Below are positions 9,086 to 17,943 of a stretch of 64,000 nucleotides of DNA, piece by piece. The notes under the pieces were generated by a model. That model saw only the letters and a program-made list of their open reading frames with translations. It searched no databases and was not told where the DNA came from. The stretch is taken from positions 124,001-188,000 of the forward strand of contig CAWBFS010000007.1 in NCBI GenBank assembly GCA_963788085.1, in the 5' to 3' direction. Numbering within the stretch: position 1 is the stretch's first letter; each line of letters opens with the position of its first letter. A program made the translations under genes and the position numbers. The DNA is from AP-15 sp963788085 (lineage in GTDB: Bacteria; Pseudomonadota; Alphaproteobacteria; ATCC43930; CGMCC-115725).

Positions 9086-10142
9086 ATGCCCGAGAACCCG
9101 CGCTGGAAGCGCCGCCCGCCAGGGTCGACATGGGGCGATTGGGGCCCCGACGATCAGCTCGGCCGGCTCAACCTGTTGACGCCGGAGAAGGTGCTTAAAG
9201 GGCGTCGCCGAGGTGAAGGAAGGCAGGACCTTCTGCCTCAGCCTGCCGCTCGATTATCCGGGCGGCACGGTCGTCAATCCGCGCCGCCATCCGCCGCGCC
9301 TGATCGCCAACAAGCGCAACGGCATGCCCTACATCGCCTACCCGCTCGCCCGCGAGGATCCGAAATTGATCGACGTCGTCTGCGACGACATCGTCGAGAT
9401 GACATTGCAGTACTCGACGCAGTGGGACAGCCTCGCCCATGTCGGGCAATTGTTCGATGCCGACGGCGACGGCAAGCCCGAGATCGTCTTCTATAACGGC
9501 TATCGCGCGGGCGAGGACATCATCGGGCCAATGGATTACCGCGACGGCGGCGCGGTTGAGCGCGGCGAGCATGTCGGCGCGCTCAAGCTGTCGATCGACC
9601 ACATGGCGGCGCACGGCATGCAGGGCCGCGGCGTCATGATCGACCTCGAGCACCATTGCGGCCGCGGCGAGAGCTTTGTCGGCTACGACCAGCTGATGCG
9701 GATCATGGAGGCGGACAAGGTCGAGGTCGAGGAGGGCGACCTCGTCTGCTTCCGCACCGGCTACGACCGGGTCATCCTCGGCATGAACAAGAGCCCCGAC
9801 GCAGCAGTGCTCGCCGCCAATCCCGGAGCCGGCCTCGACGGGCGCGACGAGCGGCTCCTCAACTGGGTCACCCGATCAGGCGTCGTCGCGCTGATTTCCG
9901 ACAACCGGGCGGTCGAGCAGATGCCCTCGCGCCCTTGCGAGGGCGAAGACCACTGCGCCTCATTGCCGCTGCACGCCCATTGCCTCTTCAAGCTCGGCGT
10001 CTATCTCGGCGAGATCTGGCATCTCTCCGAACTCGCCGATTGGCTGCGCGCAAAAAACCGTTCGCGCTTCCTGTTGACCGCCCCGCCCCTGCGCCTGCCC
10101 GGCGCCGTCGGCTCGCCTGCCAACGCCATCGCGACCGTTTAA
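9086..10142 (+). CDS. Cyclase family protein (kynurenine-formamidase-like hydrolase), one frameshift
   Basis: About 352 aa. The frame breaks near 9198, where removing one G from a GGG run restores the join LTPEKVLKG-VAEVKEG. Downstream the sequence is fully open. The conserved core includes TQWDSLAHVGQLFDADGDG, LEHHCGRGESFVGYDQL and GDLVCFRTGYD, typical of the cyclase/formamidase fold that binds a divalent metal through His/Asp residues. The substrate cannot be read. Its stop overlaps the convergent feoB stop. Confidence 0.8.
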
Positions 10143-12014
10143 CCAGCGCCGAGCGCGATGGCGGCGTGATAGGTGACGAACGCTGCGAGGTAGGCGAGCG
10201 CCAGCATGTAGCTGAAGAGGAAGGCGGTCCATTTCCAGCTGGCGGTTTCGCGGCGCACGACGCCCAAGGTCGACGCGCATTGCGGTGCGAAAACATACCA
10301 GGCTAGCAGCGCCAGGGCGGTGGCGAGGCTCCAATGTGCGGTCAGGACGTGGCCGAGCTCACCGGGATTGTCGTCGGCGCCCGCGATCGAATAGACCGTT
10401 CCGAGCGCGGCGACGGCGACTTCGCGGGCCGCGATCCCCGGCACCAACGCGACGTCGATTTGCCAATTGAAGCCGACCGGGCGCAATACCGGCTCCATCA
10501 CCTGGCCGATGCGCGCCGCCAGACTGTAATTGATCGCCGGCTCGGCAGCGCCGGGTGGGGCTGGCGGGACCGAGCACAAAAACCAGATCACGACCATCAT
10601 CGCAAAGATCGTCGTGCCGGCCCGCTTCAGGAAAATCTGGCCGCGCTGCACGAGACCGAGCGCGATGTTCCGCAAAACCGGCCGCTTGTAATCCGGTAGC
10701 TCGAGCATGAAGGGTTCGCTCGGCTCCCGCCGCCACAGAAAGCGGTTGAACACCCAGGACATGCCGAGCGCGCTGGCAATGCCGGCCGTGTAAAGGCCGA
10801 ACATTACGAGGCCCTGCAGGCTGAGCCAGCCCAATACGGTGCGCGCGGGAATAAAGGCCGCGATGATCAAGGTGTAGACCGGGATGCGCGCCGAGCAGGT
10901 CATCAGCGGCGCGACCAGGATCGTCGCGAGACGCCCGCGGCGGCTGGAGATGACCCGCGTCGCCATGATGCCGGGGATCGCGCAGGCAAAGCTCGACAAG
11001 CAGCGGGATGAACGCGCGGCCATGCAGCCCGGCGCCGCCCATGATGCGGTCCATCAGGAATGCCGCCCGGGCCATGTAGCCGAAATCTTCGAGCAGCAGA
11101 ATGAAGAAGAACAGAGTGAGGATCTGCGGCAGGAAAACCAATACGCTGCCGACCCCCGAGATGACCCCGTCGCGGACGAAGCTCAACAGCCAACCCGGTG
11201 GCAGCACCTCTCCGGCCCGCACAGCGAGCCCGTCGAATCCGCTCTTGATCAAGTCCATCGGGGCCTGCGCCCAGGTAAAAACCGCCTGGAACATCAAAAA
11301 TAGGATCGCGAGCAGGATGACGAGGCCGAGGACCGGGTGCAGCACCACCCGGTCGAGACGCCGCGTGAAGCCGTCGGGCCGCCCGGGATTCACTGCGGCC
11401 GTATCGAGGATGCGGTCGGCTTCGCGCTGCGTCGCGCGCAACTGCGCCGCATTGGGCTCTGACCAGTCCGGGGCTCGCGGCAGCCCGCGCTCGCGGATCA
11501 CCGCGTCGATGCGGGCAAGGAGATCGTTTGTGCCACCCCGGCGGACTGCGACCGACGCTACAACCGGAATGCCGAGCTCTGTGGAGAGCCGATCGAGGTC
11601 GATTTCGAACCCGCGATGGCGCGCAATGTCGAACATGTTGAGCGCGAGGATCATCGGCCGGCCGACCCGCTTCAGCTCGAGCGCCAGGCGCAGCGCCACC
11701 CGCAGATTGGTCGAGTTGGCGACGCAGACGAGAAGGTTTGGAGTGGCTTCGCTTTCGAGCCGCCCCAACACGATATCGCGGGTCACGATCTCGTCGAGGC
11801 TGCGGGCGCGCAGTGAATAGGTGCCCGGCAAATCGATCAGCCGCACCGCGAGCCCGGCGGGCGTTACGACCAGCCCCTCCTTTCGCTCGACCGTGACCCC
11901 GGGATAGTTCGCGACCTTCTGGCGGCTGCCGGTCAGCGCATTGAAAAGAGCGGTCTTGCCGCTGTTCGGGTTGCCGACGAGCGCAACACGCGCCGGCGCT
12001 GCGATTTCACTCAT
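10139..12014 (-). CDS. feoB: FeoB, ferrous iron transporter with cytosolic G domain (one frameshift)
   Basis: About 625 aa. The N-terminal GTPase domain shows G1 GNPNSGKTALFN, the switch PGVTVERKEG and G3 DLPGTYS. The membrane domain has several strong helices and the FGYMARAAFLMDR segment typical of FeoB. The frame breaks near 11000, where removing one base joins HGRAFIPLL to SSFACAIPGIMATR. Total length fits one inserted base. FeoB imports Fe(II) across the inner membrane. The ATG overlaps the feoA TGA. Confidence 0.92.
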
Positions 12015-12300
12015 CAGCGATCCGGCTCAACCAGTATGGAGGCCGCCTCCCGACGCCGCAGCGCGACCGTCGCTTCATTCACCCGCACGGCGATCGGGTC
12101 GCGGCCGAACAACCCCTCGTGCAAATCTGGACCCGCGCGCCTTCGACAAAACCCAGCTCAATCAGCCGCCGCTCAAGCTCCGCGGCCGGCAGCCCGTCAT
12201 CTTGGGCCACCACGCGGATCGTGTGAATTCGGCCGGCAAACCCCACTGGTGCGGCACCGAGCGCCACGGCGCCGTTCGAAATGTCTTTTGCGGCGGGCAT
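12014..12300 (-). CDS. feoA: FeoA, SH3-like partner of FeoB (one frameshift)
   Basis: About 95 aa. A small cytoplasmic SH3-fold protein that supports FeoB. The N-terminal two thirds (ERRLIELGFVEGARVQI) and the C-terminal third (HEGLFGRDPIAVRVNEATVALRRREA) are each well conserved but lie in different frames, with the break near 12120. It is the first gene of a feoAB pair with a TGATG junction. Confidence 0.85.
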
Positions 12301-12332
12301 ACGTCCAACTCGAGCTTTGACCCGAAAAGTTA

Positions 12333-12355
12333 TTGCGACTCGCTTTCAGTTGCAA
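12333..12355. promoter_or_regulatory. Palindrome upstream of feoAB, probable Fur-family operator
   Basis: The 23-bp site reads TTGCGACT, 7 bases, AGTTGCAA; the arms are complementary except for one G/A position. It lies 33 bases upstream of the feoA start, in an AT-richer intergenic stretch (12301-12450) with no ORF. TTGC...GCAA palindromes with an AT-rich centre are typical Fur/Irr-type sites in Alphaproteobacteria, and feoAB is a classic Fur target. Confidence 0.6.
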
Positions 12356-12472
12356 GTGATCTCGTGGCGGGCATACGGCGTTGCCCGCCGCGAACTACAA
12401 TTTCAGATTGCGTCGGTGATTTACTTGTTGCTGCTCCTGCAGCAAATCTACAGCAAAACCTCCCCTAAAAGT

Positions 12473-12790
12473 TGAAGCGCATCCCCGGCCCGGCGCTCGC
12501 CTCCGCTTTTGCCCGGCTGGCGAAATCGTCCTCCATGAGCTGCAGCCGCCGGTCGAAATCGCTCGTCTCTCTGCTGCCCGCGCTTTCGCGCCCGGTTGTG
12601 GCCGGCTTTGCGGGTGTAGATCGCGCCCATCCGCCAGCCGCCGAGCACGGCATTCATCAGCCGTCCGGTGCTGGTGCCGGTGTCGGCCCAGGGTTCCGCG
12701 AGCGACCGGAATTGCGCCTTGGCGTCCACGATCTGCTGACGCGGCGAACGCACACCTTTGTTGCATGAAATCCGCGCCGAGGGCATTGAC
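12473..12790 (-). pseudogene. Serine recombinase (resolvase) remnant, minus-strand copy
   Basis: Contains the resolvase catalytic-domain segment QIVDAKAQFRSLAEPWADTG followed by TSTGRLMNAVLGG. In live relatives this region continues into the long E helix and the DNA-binding domain. Here the sequence after LMNAVLGG is changed (WRMGAIYTRKAGHN) and frames shift. It has no N-terminal catalytic serine region. It is the mirror copy of the plus-strand remnant at 12966-13289. Confidence 0.65.
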
Positions 12791-13145
12791 TTGTGAAGCC
12801 GGAATTGTGCAGCCGGAAACTGCCCGGTCGTTGCGGGGCGCGTCGTGCGCTTCGGCTCGCGCGCGCGAGCCGAAGCGCGGGAGGATTCCGGCCGCGATGT
12901 CCCGTGTTTCACAAGTGAATGCCCTCGGCGCGGATTTCATGCATCAAAGGTGTGCGTTCGTCGCGTCAAGCAGATCGTGGACGCCAAGGCGCAATTCCGG
13001 TCGCTCGCGGAACCCTGGGCCGACACCGGCACCAGCACCGGACGGCTGATGAATGCCGTGCTCGGCGGCTTGGCGGACGTGGAGCGCGATCTTATCCACA
13101 CCCGCACCGCCGAGGGCCACAGCCGGGCGCAAAAGCGCGGGCAGC
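12580..13145. repeat. Long imperfect inverted repeat formed by two recombinase remnants
   Basis: Left arm about 12580-12803 and right arm about 12910-13145 are reverse complements with few mismatches. For example, one arm has GCGCCGAGGGCATTGACTTG and the other reads GCGCCGAGGGCATTCACTTG on the complementary strand. The arms contain the two resolvase fragments. The inner spacer is mostly unrelated sequence apart from a perfect palindrome at 12847-12878. Confidence 0.75.
12847..12878. repeat. Perfect 32-bp palindrome at the centre of the inverted repeat
   Basis: GCGCTTCGGCTCGCGC is followed directly by its exact reverse complement GCGCGAGCCGAAGCGC, with no loop. It sits at the symmetry centre of the duplicated recombinase remnants. 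Confidence 0.85.
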
Positions 13146-13289
13146 AGATGGGGCGATCTCTGGCACTCACCCCGGCACAGCAGAAAGAGGCCAGCCGACG
13201 CCGTGCGGAGGGCGCTACGCTCGACGAGCTCGCCCGCAGCTTACAACGTCGGCATATCCACCATTCGCCGAGCGACACGCGCCGAATGA
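12966..13289 (+). pseudogene. Serine recombinase (resolvase) remnant, plus-strand copy
   Basis: Better preserved than its mirror. It reads QIVDAKAQFRSLAEPWADTG, then LGGLADVERDLIHTRTAEGH, LTPAQQKEASRRRAEGATLD and, after a frameshift near 13240, ELARSYNVGISTIRRATRAE, which is the C-terminal helix-turn-helix of Tn3-type resolvases. The N-terminal catalytic serine part is missing. Family members excise or invert DNA between res sites. Confidence 0.75.
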
Positions 13290-13368
13290 GCAGCTCGACC
13301 CTTGCCGGACTTGCGCGCAGCTACGACTTGAGCACCGAGCACAGTTTCCCGACTCGGGTCGCAATGCG

Positions 13369-14302
13369 ATGAGTGAAGAATTGGAAGATATCACCAACTG
13401 GGCCGCTATTGTCGGTGTATGGGATTTCTCCAATGGCCGTCGTGTTTATAAGTCTCCAGAAGACCCGCAATGGCCGTATGGATTCTGCGTCTCGAACGTT
13501 CGGTTTTCGGAAGGAACCGCACGCGCGACAATCCGGTTTCCGGAGGTTGATCCTAACGGTGTAGAGGTTGCGGGCCGCCTCTTATTTGGATATCGGTCGC
13601 TGGCTGATCCATACCTCGGCATCGGGCTTGGCGGCGCTGGTCGTGCGTATGGTATTTATCAATACGATCCTGCAATGGGATGGCGTGGTGTTGCTTTTGC
13701 AGGAAGCCGGCAAAATTTAATTGCTGATCATCCGTATAACGTTTGTGTCCGTGTGCAGGGTCAGAGGGTATTGTTGGAAGTGGATTTCCGTTCAGGTCTT
13801 GGAGCATGTCCTTGAAACCCCATTGCCACAAGGGCAGTTCGGGTTATTTGCGTGGGGAACAACTAGCGTCGAGTTCACAAGCACATCGGTAAGCGAGGAG
13901 CCGGGGACTGTATTTGTCGTAATGCAGTTCTCTGATCCCTACCAAGACCTTTATACCGATGTGATTAAGAGAGTAGTAAACGACCCAAAATATAACCTTC
14001 GTTCTTATCATGCCGGAGAGGTATTTGGCCCGGGAGTCATTCTCGAAGATGTTATAAGAGGTATTATCGACGCCAAGATAGTCGTTGCCGAAATTACGCC
14101 TCCAAATCAGAATGTCTTTTATGAATTGGGTTACGCTCACGCACTAAACAAGCCTACTATTCTTTTTGCCGACAGAAATAAAGAACTGCCCTTTGACGTT
14201 AGTGGGTATCGCTGCCTTTTTTACGATAATACAATAGGGGGAAAGGGTAGAGTTGAGGAAGGACTACGAAAGCACCTTGACGCGATCCTCGGTGTTATCT
14301 GA
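13369..14302 (+). CDS. Jelly-roll-like domain plus nucleoside-deoxyribosyltransferase/TIR-like domain protein (one frameshift)
   Basis: About 311 aa read through one break near 13790. The N-terminal half (residues 1-150, with AGRLLFGYRSLADPYLGIGL and PYNVCVRVQGQRVLLEVD) looks like a concanavalin-like beta-sandwich. The C-terminal half begins FVVMQFSDPYQDLYTDVIKR and continues AKIVVAEITPPNQNVFYELG and YAHALNKPTILFADR. This pattern (VAxMxF, VxDxTxxNxNVxYExGxA) is that of nucleoside 2-deoxyribosyltransferase-like/TIR-like domains often seen in bacterial conflict proteins. Codons are visibly more AT-rich (ATA, AGA, TTA) than all neighbours and it abuts recombinase debris, so I infer horizontal gain. 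Exact activity is unknown. Confidence 0.6.
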
Positions 14303-14444
14303 TGACGCGCGATTTCCAGAAAACCAGTTTTGCCACTCTTTACCGAGGCCCGCGCGCCGTGCCGCAGGTCGCCTTGCACGGCCTCCCACACCTTCGCGGT
14401 AGTCGGCAGATTGCGAACCGGTAACGGGCCCCGGCTGCGATGCG

Positions 14445-14960
14445 CTAATCCGATCCCGGGATCGTGCCTTTCGGCAGGCTCTCGCAATAGCGTGCGATCT
14501 CGCGGGGCGTGATGAGCCAATCGCGGTGGCGGACGATATGGCGGACGGCGTCGCGGAAAGCGCGCAGGCGGAACGGCTGGCCGATGATGAAGGGGTGCAC
14601 GGAGACCGCGAAGACCAGCGGGTATTTTCGCGACTGCTCCAGCATCTCTCGTCGAACTGGTCGATCACCATCTCGGCGAATTGCCGTCCGGTGTGGCGCC
14701 GGTAAACCAGCGCCGGCGAGTCGTTGATTTCGAGCGGATAGGGCACCGACAGGATCGGTCCGGCGCGGGTCCGCATCCAGATCGGCTGATCGTCCATCGC
14801 CCAATCCATCACATAGCGGTAGCCAGCCTCCTCCAACAGATCCAACGTGACGCCGCTCTGCGCGATATAGGGGCCGAGCCAGCCTTCCGGCCGCCTGCCG
14901 GAGAGCCGCATCAGCACTTCGGTGCATTTGGCGAGCAGCCGGCGACGTGCATGATCCGGA
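14445..14960 (-). pseudogene. Polysaccharide deacetylase family remnant, copy 1
   Basis: Carries the C-terminal two thirds of a NodB-like/allantoinase-like deacetylase: RLSGRRPEGWLGPYIAQSGV, LLEEAGYRYVMDWAMDDQP, then after a frameshift near 14650 VHPFIIGQPFRLRAFRDAVR and ARYCESLPKGTIPGSD before a TAG stop. The N-terminal catalytic part is absent upstream of about 14960. A second, scrambled copy lies at 16258-16635. Confidence 0.75.
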
Positions 14961-15298
14961 CTAGCTTCTGTCGGAGCAAGATTTCGCGTATGGGCGATGT
15001 CGCCTATTTTACTATCATTTACCGAGTTTTACGCAGGTTTAATTAGGTCTCGATCGCAAGCCGCCCTAGTTGTCGGAATACCGGACAGCTCGTTGCGCGA
15101 GGCGATCATGAAGGATGTGAAGGAAATCCAAAATCAATTGCCTCTGCGCGCGTCCGGCGCGCCAAAACGGGCGTGTGCGGGCATCGTCCCACGTTGAATG
15201 TAGAGTGAATAGGACCATGGCGACATCGCCGCCCTGCTTCCGGCCCGAAGACGTGATGTCCCTGCTATTGTGAGCGAGGGGAGAACGGCAGTGACGCT
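14961..15298. other. Stretch without a recognisable gene
   Basis: About 340 bases between the deacetylase remnant and the AEC transporter. A weak plus-strand ORF (14997-15197) includes EAIMKDVKEIQNQLPLRASG, which may be the tail of a lost gene, but nothing upstream supports it. AGGGGAGA near 15278 is the likely ribosome site of the downstream gene, though its spacing is long. Confidence 0.5.
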
Positions 15299-16243
15299 AT
15301 GGACATGCTGCTGATCATCATCAACGCGTTGGCGCCCGTCGCGTTTGTCATCCTGTTAGGATGGCTGGCCGGCCGTTACGGCGTTATCGCGGCGGCGGCA
15401 AGCAGCGCACTGGCGGTGCTGGTCCTGGATTTCTGCCTGCCGGCCGATTTGTTGATCGGCACTGCCAGCGCGTCGCCCAGCCAGCTCGAGGACTGGCGCT
15501 TTTTTGTCGCGATTGCTGCCGGCCTCCTGACGATTTACCTGGCCGGCTTGGTGATTGCACTGGTCGTCTTCCGGCTGCGTGTCGATGCCGGCGCGCTGCA
15601 GGCGTTGAACGGCTCTTTCCCGAACATGGCGTTCATGGGCATCCCGGTGCTGACCGCGGTGGTCGGGCCGTCTGCCGTGTTGTCGGTGGTGGTCGGCAAT
15701 CTGGTATCCAGCCTGGTGCTGCTGCCGGTGACCCTTGCTTTGCTGGAAGCGGGCAAGAGCGGCAATAGCGGCGGCCATCAGGGATTGACGGTGGTCTGGC
15801 ACGCCGTGTTAGGCTCGATCCGCCAGCCCTTGGTGATCGCACCGGTTATCGGCGTCGTTGTGGCGTTGCTCGGTTGGCGCCTGCCGGAGGCGATACACAA
15901 CTCCTTTGCATTGATCGGCAACGCCACCTCGGGTGTGGCGCTGTTCGCGCTCGGCCTGCTGCTGACCGGCGAAAGGCTCAAGCTGAGCCGCGCCGCGATC
16001 CTGAACGTCGTCATGAAGAACCTGGCGCAGCCGGCTGTAATATGGGCGCTCGTGCTGCTGTTCAACATAGCCGGCGAGTATCGGCGCGAGCTGATACTTC
16101 TCGGCGCGTTGCCGACCGCGACGATTACCTCGATGTTCGCGCTGCGTTACAAGGTCTACTCGAGCGAATCGAACGCCACGGTGCTGCTCAGCACGGTATT
16201 GTCGATCATGACGCTCGGCGCGGCAATCGCGATGACACAATGA
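15299..16243 (+). CDS. AEC (auxin efflux carrier) family transporter
   Basis: 314 aa, intact, hydrophobic throughout with about ten membrane helices in two halves. It shows the AEC pattern NGSFPNMAFMGIPVLTAVVG in the first half and LFALGLLLTGERLKLSRAAI in the second. The family exports small organic acids and similar anions; the substrate cannot be told. It is flanked on both sides by remnants of the same deacetylase gene, suggesting it entered or was retained in a duplicated segment. Confidence 0.85.
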   Translation: MDMLLIIINALAPVAFVILLGWLAGRYGVIAAAASSALAVLVLDFCLPADLLIGTASASPSQLEDWRFFVAIAAGLLTIYLAGLVIALVVFRLRVDAGALQALNGSFPNMAFMGIPVLTAVVGPSAVLSVVVGNLVSSLVLLPVTLALLEAGKSGNSGGHQGLTVVWHAVLGSIRQPLVIAPVIGVVVALLGWRLPEAIHNSFALIGNATSGVALFALGLLLTGERLKLSRAAILNVVMKNLAQPAVIWALVLLFNIAGEYRRELILLGALPTATITSMFALRYKVYSSESNATVLLSTVLSIMTLGAAIAMTQ

Positions 16244-16257
16244 AGATGGTGCCTTAA

Positions 16258-16635
16258 CTTTCGGCCGGGGCCCCGGCTGCCATGCGCTACTCCGATCCCC
16301 GGATTGTGCCTTTCGGCACGCTCTCGCAATAGTGCGCGATCTCGGTGCACCCCTTCATCATCGGCCAGCCATTCCGCCTGCGCGCTTTCCGCGACGCCAT
16401 CCGCCACATCGTGCGCCACTGCGATCGGCTGTGGATCACCACCCCCGGCGAGACCGAGAAGACGCGGGTATTTTCGCGACTGCTCCAGCATCTCGTCGAA
16501 CTGGTCAGTTACCATCTCGGCGAATTGCCGTCCGGTGTGGCGCCGGTAAAACAGAGCCGGCAAGTCGTTGATTTCGAGGGGATAAGGCACCGGCCGGCCC
16601 GGCGCGGATGCGCATCCAGATCGGCTGATCCTCCG
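16258..16635 (-). pseudogene. Polysaccharide deacetylase remnant, copy 2, with an internal inversion
   Basis: The flanks match copy 1 on the minus strand: AHYCESVPKGTIRGS at 16285-16340, and FAEMVTDQFDEMLEQSRKYP plus YPLEINDLPALFYRRHTGR further right. The middle piece, about 16343-16455, encodes HPFIIGQPFRLRAFRDAIRH on the plus strand, so it is flipped relative to its flanks and to copy 1. Not functional. Confidence 0.75.
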
Positions 16636-16749
16636 AAATTTGTCGTGGCGTTGTCGATGACGAATAACTATCCAAGCGGCTTCAGGGAAGATTACAGTTA
16701 CGAGTGGTTCAGCGGCTCCTGAGGGGCTCTGCGATCCGGAGGGGCCGCT

Positions 16750-17484
16750 TTGCCTGAAGAATGCTGCGCGGTTGCGATCATGGCCAAGGCGTCCGTTGCC
16801 GGGACCGTCAAGACCCGCCTCGTGCCGCCCTTGACCCATGAGGAGGCCGCCGAGCTCAACACTTGCTGTCTGATGGACGTCGCGGCAAACATCGTGGCTG
16901 CGGCAAGGCAAGTGCCGGTACAGGGTTTTGCCGCATATTATCCGCTGGGCTCCGAGCCCTTCTTCGATGACCTGCTGCCCGCCGGCTTCAAACTGCTGCC
17001 GCCCAGGGAGCCGACAATCGGGCGCAGTCTGTTCCACGCGGCGCGGGACCTTTTTGACGCAGGCTACACCTCGGTTTGTCTCGTTAACGCCGACAGCCCG
17101 AGCTTGCCGACCGAATTCCTCGTGGAGACGGTTCTGCGGCTGCGGGAAGCGGGCGACCGCGTCGTCCTCGGGCCCGCCGCGGATGGCGGCTATTACTTGA
17201 TCGGGTTGAAACAGTTTCACCGGCGGCTGTTCGAGGAGATCGACTGGAGCACCGAACGGGTGTTCCGGCAGACGCTCGCCCGAGCCGGCGAGATCGGGCT
17301 CACCGTCGCGCCGCTGCCCGAATGGTATGATGTCGATGACGCGGCGACATTGGCCATGCTCGGCCGCGAGCTTCTGCTCGGCGCCGGGGCGGCGAGGCGC
17401 TACTCGGCTCCGCATACTGCGGCCTTTCTCGAAAAGCTCGTCGGTGAGAAACGGCGGCATCAGGCGCCTGCTCCGGCAGACTGA
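16750..17484 (+). CDS. TIGR04282/DUF2064 family glycosyltransferase
   Basis: 244 aa, intact. GT-A-like nucleotidyl-sugar fold: AIMAKASVAGTVKTRLVPPL at the N-terminus (KTRL is typical), VNADSPSLPTEFLVE carrying the metal-binding D-S motif, GPAADGGYYLIGL, and the C-terminal LPEWYDVDDAATL. Members are annotated as arsenosugar or related glycosyltransferases; the acceptor here is unknown. The start is TTG at 16750 preceded by GGAGG; an internal ATG would remove conserved sequence. Confidence 0.85.
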   Translation: MPEECCAVAIMAKASVAGTVKTRLVPPLTHEEAAELNTCCLMDVAANIVAAARQVPVQGFAAYYPLGSEPFFDDLLPAGFKLLPPREPTIGRSLFHAARDLFDAGYTSVCLVNADSPSLPTEFLVETVLRLREAGDRVVLGPAADGGYYLIGLKQFHRRLFEEIDWSTERVFRQTLARAGEIGLTVAPLPEWYDVDDAATLAMLGRELLLGAGAARRYSAPHTAAFLEKLVGEKRRHQAPAPAD

Positions 17485-17509
17485 GAATGCCGGGGAGGGC
17501 TCGGGTTAG

Positions 17510-17680
17510 GTGAGGGCGCGCTCTGCGCGTTTCTGGTTTTCATTGCTCGCCGGCCTGTCGCTGGCTTGCACGGTCGCCGGGCGGGCCGCCCAGTTCAACC
17601 GGAATATGCACGTTTTTGTGGTCGTCGTATTGCTACAAGCCGGGGTCATAGGTGGTGCTGGACCAGCTGGCTCCCCATGA
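17510..17680 (+). CDS. Small exported protein, hypothetical
   Basis: 56 aa from a GTG. The first 25 residues look like a signal peptide (basic start, then FWFSLLAGLSLACTVAGRAA), followed by a short hydrophobic tail. Its reading phase has GC-rich third positions like a real gene, but there is no clear ribosome site and no family I recognise. Confidence 0.3.
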   Translation: MRARSARFWFSLLAGLSLACTVAGRAAQFNRNMHVFVVVVLLQAGVIGGAGPAGSP

Positions 17681-17762
17681 CGCTATATCGGTTGTCACAA
17701 TGTTTTGAGACAACCGAACTGCCGGAGGTCCTCACTGCACAGTCCGGTGTCTTATCACTCAA

Positions 17763-17808
17763 CTATGCATTTGGCGATGGATCGTGAAGCTTTGCCAAAA
17801 ATGCATAG
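17763..17808. promoter_or_regulatory. Inverted pair of the TGCCGAA/GCATAG-type motif upstream of pqiBCA
   Basis: CTATGCATTTGGC (17763-17775) faces GCCAAAAATGCATAG (17794-17808). The right half resembles the motif found upstream of later genes in this window, although it lacks the G after GCC. The halves form a near-perfect inverted repeat around an 18-base spacer, about 135 bases before the pqiB start. Another stem, GGTTGTC...GACAACC, lies near 17690-17716. The rest of 17681-17943 shows nothing coding. Confidence 0.5.
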
Positions 17809-17943
17809 TGGAGCTTGCAGAACCGCGGCTAAATTACGCGCGGCCCAGGAGCGGCTCGGGTTGACCTGTAGGTTGTCTGACGCGACACTCCGGATGCGGA
17901 CCAGGCCGGCTCGGAGTTCCTCTGGTCCAAGGGGAGACTGGCT

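Noticed and set aside
16657..16722. Short plus-strand ORF ending DYSYEWFSGS
   Set aside because: No ribosome site, no family, and it lies in remnant DNA; not enough to call a gene.
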